Origin: Herbihabitans rhizosphaerae
GTDB taxonomy: Bacteria > Actinomycetota > Actinomycetes > Mycobacteriales > Pseudonocardiaceae
NCBI RefSeq assembly: GCF_004216555.1
Contig: NZ_SGWQ01000004.1
Location: forward strand, 464,886 to 528,885
Reading direction: 5' to 3'
Length of the DNA stretch: 64,000 bases
Shown: positions 61,997-64,000 of the stretch, in pieces
Layout: each line of letters starts with the position of its first letter
Position numbering within the stretch: the first letter of the stretch is position 1
Made by a program: the position numbers and the translations under genes
The notes under the pieces: generated by a model
What the model saw: the letters and a program-made list of their open reading frames with translations, nothing else
Database searches by the model: none
Told to the model about the DNA's origin: nothing

Positions 61997-62605
61997 ATGA
62001 GTGAAGGTCTCTCGTTTGAAGTTCCGGAAGGCTTCGTGAGGTTGCCGACCGCCCAGTCCGGCGAAGCGGCTGACCGTGTGGCCGAGGAATTCGCGGCACT
62101 GTTGGGGCTGGACGGCGTCGACGAAGGTACGGTGTCGGTCGCCCAAATGCTCGCGTTGTACGGCGAGGCTATTGGTGATGCTGGATTCGACTATGCCGCG
62201 ATGGGGCTCTTTCGATCACCATCGGAGCCCAGGCGGCCCGTGTCGGCTCTGCTGATGTGCACCCGTATCCCCGTTCCCCGGGATGCGCAGGGGCAGATCG
62301 AATCTCAACTGGGCGAGTTGGAGAGCCTGAAGGACGGCACCGAGGCCGAACGCGTGCAAATACTGGCTGGAACAGCACTTATCACGACCTCGGAGGAGAC
62401 GCAGACGGTGCCGATTGAGGCTGCTGAGCCGGTAGTGCTCCGAGGTCGTCGAATAACGTGCTGGATTCCCAGCCCCACGCGCTCGACCGTAGGGCTCATC
62501 TCGGTCTTTTCGCATTCCTGGCCGGATAGGGATCACGTTAGGGATATGGCGATGAGTATCTTTGACACCGTAGAATGGGGCGCGGGCGATGACACTACCC
62601 CCTGA
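61997..62605 (+). CDS. 202-aa hypothetical; possible immunity or secretion chaperone
   Basis: Soluble 202-aa acidic protein beginning MSEGLSFEVPEGFVRLP, with LMCTRIPVPRDAQGQIESQL and ISVFSHSWPDRDHVRDMAMSIFDTVEW segments suggesting an alpha/beta fold. No family recognised. It starts 17 nt after the large WXG-type gene and ends inside the next one. GC is low for this genome. Position immediately after a putative effector makes an immunity protein or effector-specific chaperone the leading guesses. Confidence 0.6.
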   Translation: MSEGLSFEVPEGFVRLPTAQSGEAADRVAEEFAALLGLDGVDEGTVSVAQMLALYGEAIGDAGFDYAAMGLFRSPSEPRRPVSALLMCTRIPVPRDAQGQIESQLGELESLKDGTEAERVQILAGTALITTSEETQTVPIEAAEPVVLRGRRITCWIPSPTRSTVGLISVFSHSWPDRDHVRDMAMSIFDTVEWGAGDDTTP

Positions 62606-63326
62606 CGCGTGGCGTGCCGATGTCTCACGCGGGCAGAGGATGCTAGCGCCGATGCCTGACCGCCGCACTGGCTTGCCGGCGCCGCCGCCGGCGCCGTTTC
62701 ACTCACCCCGTGCGCGCTCAGGGCGGCAGGTGCTTCCGTTCTGGACCCGACCGAAGGGGACAGGCCCGAGGATGGCCTGCTTTGTCGCTCCGCTGCAGCG
62801 AAAACGGTTTGTCATTGGGCTTCTGGGTGGCCTCGCTGCCACACCGCTGGTGGCTCTCGTGCTAATTCTCACGGCCAAGGGGGGCGCTTCGATCAGTCAA
62901 CGATTGGAGTTTCTGACCAATTGGTGGGTATGGCCTGTGTACGCAGCGCTGGCGGCACTTTGTGGTGTCGCGGCGTCATCGACACGTGTGGAACGCACTT
63001 CGGCTGGCGTTGATTGGCTGAAACACAATGACTGGTCGTCGAAACGCCGCAGTGACACCGTTGATACCTATCGCCTCGATACTGTAGCCATCGACCATTC
63101 CGGAAGGTTCCCTGAACTATTCTTGCGGGATCGAGCCACGAGAGAGCTCACATTGAGACTGGATGAGCTACAGGCCGTGCCGAAGTTGTGGGACTTGGTC
63201 TACAACGGGATCTTGCACTCAGTGCGGGATGGGGCCATGACCAACGAGGCCGCCGAGGTGGAGTTGCAGTTGCGACAGCGGATTCCAATGCAGTACCGGG
63301 TGAAGGCGTCACCGTCAGCTGGGTGA
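62589..63326 (+). CDS. 245-aa protein with two membrane helices
   Basis: A Pro-rich N-terminus (about 1-60), two membrane helices (about 74-96 and 108-130) and a C-terminal cytoplasmic domain with TYRLDTVAIDHSGRFPELFLRDRATRELTLRLDEL. GC is lowest in the window here. No family recognised. It overlaps the preceding gene by 17 nt and completes the YbaB-WXG cluster. A later start (ATG 62640 or 62652) would shorten the Pro-rich region. It may be a membrane partner of the secreted protein. Confidence 0.6.
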   Translation: MTLPPDAWRADVSRGQRMLAPMPDRRTGLPAPPPAPFHSPRARSGRQVLPFWTRPKGTGPRMACFVAPLQRKRFVIGLLGGLAATPLVALVLILTAKGGASISQRLEFLTNWWVWPVYAALAALCGVAASSTRVERTSAGVDWLKHNDWSSKRRSDTVDTYRLDTVAIDHSGRFPELFLRDRATRELTLRLDELQAVPKLWDLVYNGILHSVRDGAMTNEAAEVELQLRQRIPMQYRVKASPSAG

Positions 63327-63349
63327 CTGGATTGTTGATGCGCATGACT

Positions 63350-64000
63350 TTAGAACGGTGGTGGTTCGTCGTCGGGTGGCATGTCGTAGGTGCGCCCGAG
63401 TGGGCTGGTCCAGATGAAGTGCCCAGGCGTGGGTTGTTCGACGGTCCACCCGTTGTCGTGTTTGGCATGGTGATGCTGCAGGCAGAACATCCCCAGGTTG
63501 TCGTCGCAGGTTTGTCCGCCGTTGTCGTAGGCAAGGGTGTGGTCGATCTCGCAGGTGGCCGCCGGCCTGTGGCAGCCGTGGAAGCGGCAGGTTTTGTCCC
63601 GCACGCGAACGTGTTCGGCGAGTGCGGCTGAGGGGTATCGTTTGCGGCCGACGTTGAGCACGGTGTGGTCGGTCGGGTCGGTGAGCACCCGCTGCCACGT
63701 CGAGTGCTGGTCCGCTAGCTCGCGGCAGGCTTGTGCGGTGAGTGGCCCGTAGCCGTTGAGTTCGCCGGGCTGGTCGGACAGTCCGGCGAGCACGGTGGCT
63801 GGAACCGTTAGGTAGACGACCACTTTGCGGCGGCAGTTGTCCTTACCCAGCAACAAATCCAACGCCACATCCGCCCGAATCTGCGCCAACGTGCGGTCAT
63901 CGCCGGCGCGTTTGATCTGCCGCGCACACCGGTCAATCAGCTGGAACGCGGCCATCGTGCGGTCAGCGGACCCGAGGATCAGCAGCTCCCCCATGCCGTC
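63350..64000 (-). CDS. DUF222/HNH endonuclease-domain protein (partial)
   Basis: C-terminal about 217 residues of a second 13E12-type protein; its start lies beyond the window. The HNH module is clear: CRFHGCHRPAATCEIDHTLAY then NLGMFCLQHHHAKHD, retaining His, Asn and His of the core with paired Cys. The end DEPPPF resembles the other copy's DPDPPPF. It converges on the WXG cluster with 23 bp between stops. Confidence 0.85.
   Translation of the reverse strand, partial: DGMGELLILGSADRTMAAFQLIDRCARQIKRAGDDRTLAQIRADVALDLLLGKDNCRRKVVVYLTVPATVLAGLSDQPGELNGYGPLTAQACRELADQHSTWQRVLTDPTDHTVLNVGRKRYPSAALAEHVRVRDKTCRFHGCHRPAATCEIDHTLAYDNGGQTCDDNLGMFCLQHHHAKHDNGWTVEQPTPGHFIWTSPLGRTYDMPPDDEPPPF

Overview
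The window is high-GC actinobacterial chromosome with frequent GTG and a few TTG starts and many 4-nt stop/start overlaps. The FilP/Scy-type coiled-coil protein, the SepIVA-like protein, the XRE/DUF397 pair and the DUF222-HNH genes point to a filamentous actinomycete, most likely of the family Pseudonocardiaceae. The family-level placement is an inference. I see no rRNA, tRNA, CRISPR array, integrase or phage structural gene.

Two conserved housekeeping blocks form the backbone. The first (1-26.3 kb) carries ung, rpmB, a DAK2-domain gene, recG, pyc, rsmD and coaD, an order resembling the Mycobacterium ung-recG-pca-rsmD-coaD neighbourhood. It is interspersed with a FilP-like cytoskeletal gene, an MMPL exporter, a DUF222-HNH gene, a Ser/Thr kinase, an S8 protease, a ureohydrolase-like gene overlapping an adenylate cyclase, a HelD-like helicase and an SDR. 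The second (27.4-59.9 kb) carries sepIVA, yceD, rpmF, rnc, mutM, then acyP, smc and ftsY. It is interrupted between mutM and acyP by about 12.6 kb (PadR/HAAS pair, complete kdpFABC-kdpDE high-affinity K+ system, CAP-domain and Thr/Pro-rich surface proteins) and between smc and ftsY by about 10 kb.

The smc-ftsY interval is the most accessory part. A 2.3-kb segment (a 71-aa ORF, an XRE/DUF5753 regulator, a DUF397 protein with a duplicated core, and small unknown genes) is bracketed by about 90-bp imperfect direct repeats of the 3' end of smc. Beyond it lie a YeiH-type transporter, a tandemly duplicated and truncated chymotrypsin-fold protease, and an anmK-symporter pair that suggests cell-wall sugar recycling. 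After ftsY comes a YbaB / WXG-like / large WXG-type secreted-protein cluster with lower-GC 3' genes, which looks like a type VII secretion effector locus. The window ends in a second DUF222-HNH gene, cut by the edge.

A 13-bp palindrome, GTCCACWGTGGAC, occurs 11 times exactly and in many near-copies across the window. Nearly all copies lie inside genes in one reading frame (Ser-x-Val-Asp) and use codons that are otherwise rare here, so they look like a genome-wide iterated DNA element rather than a protein motif.
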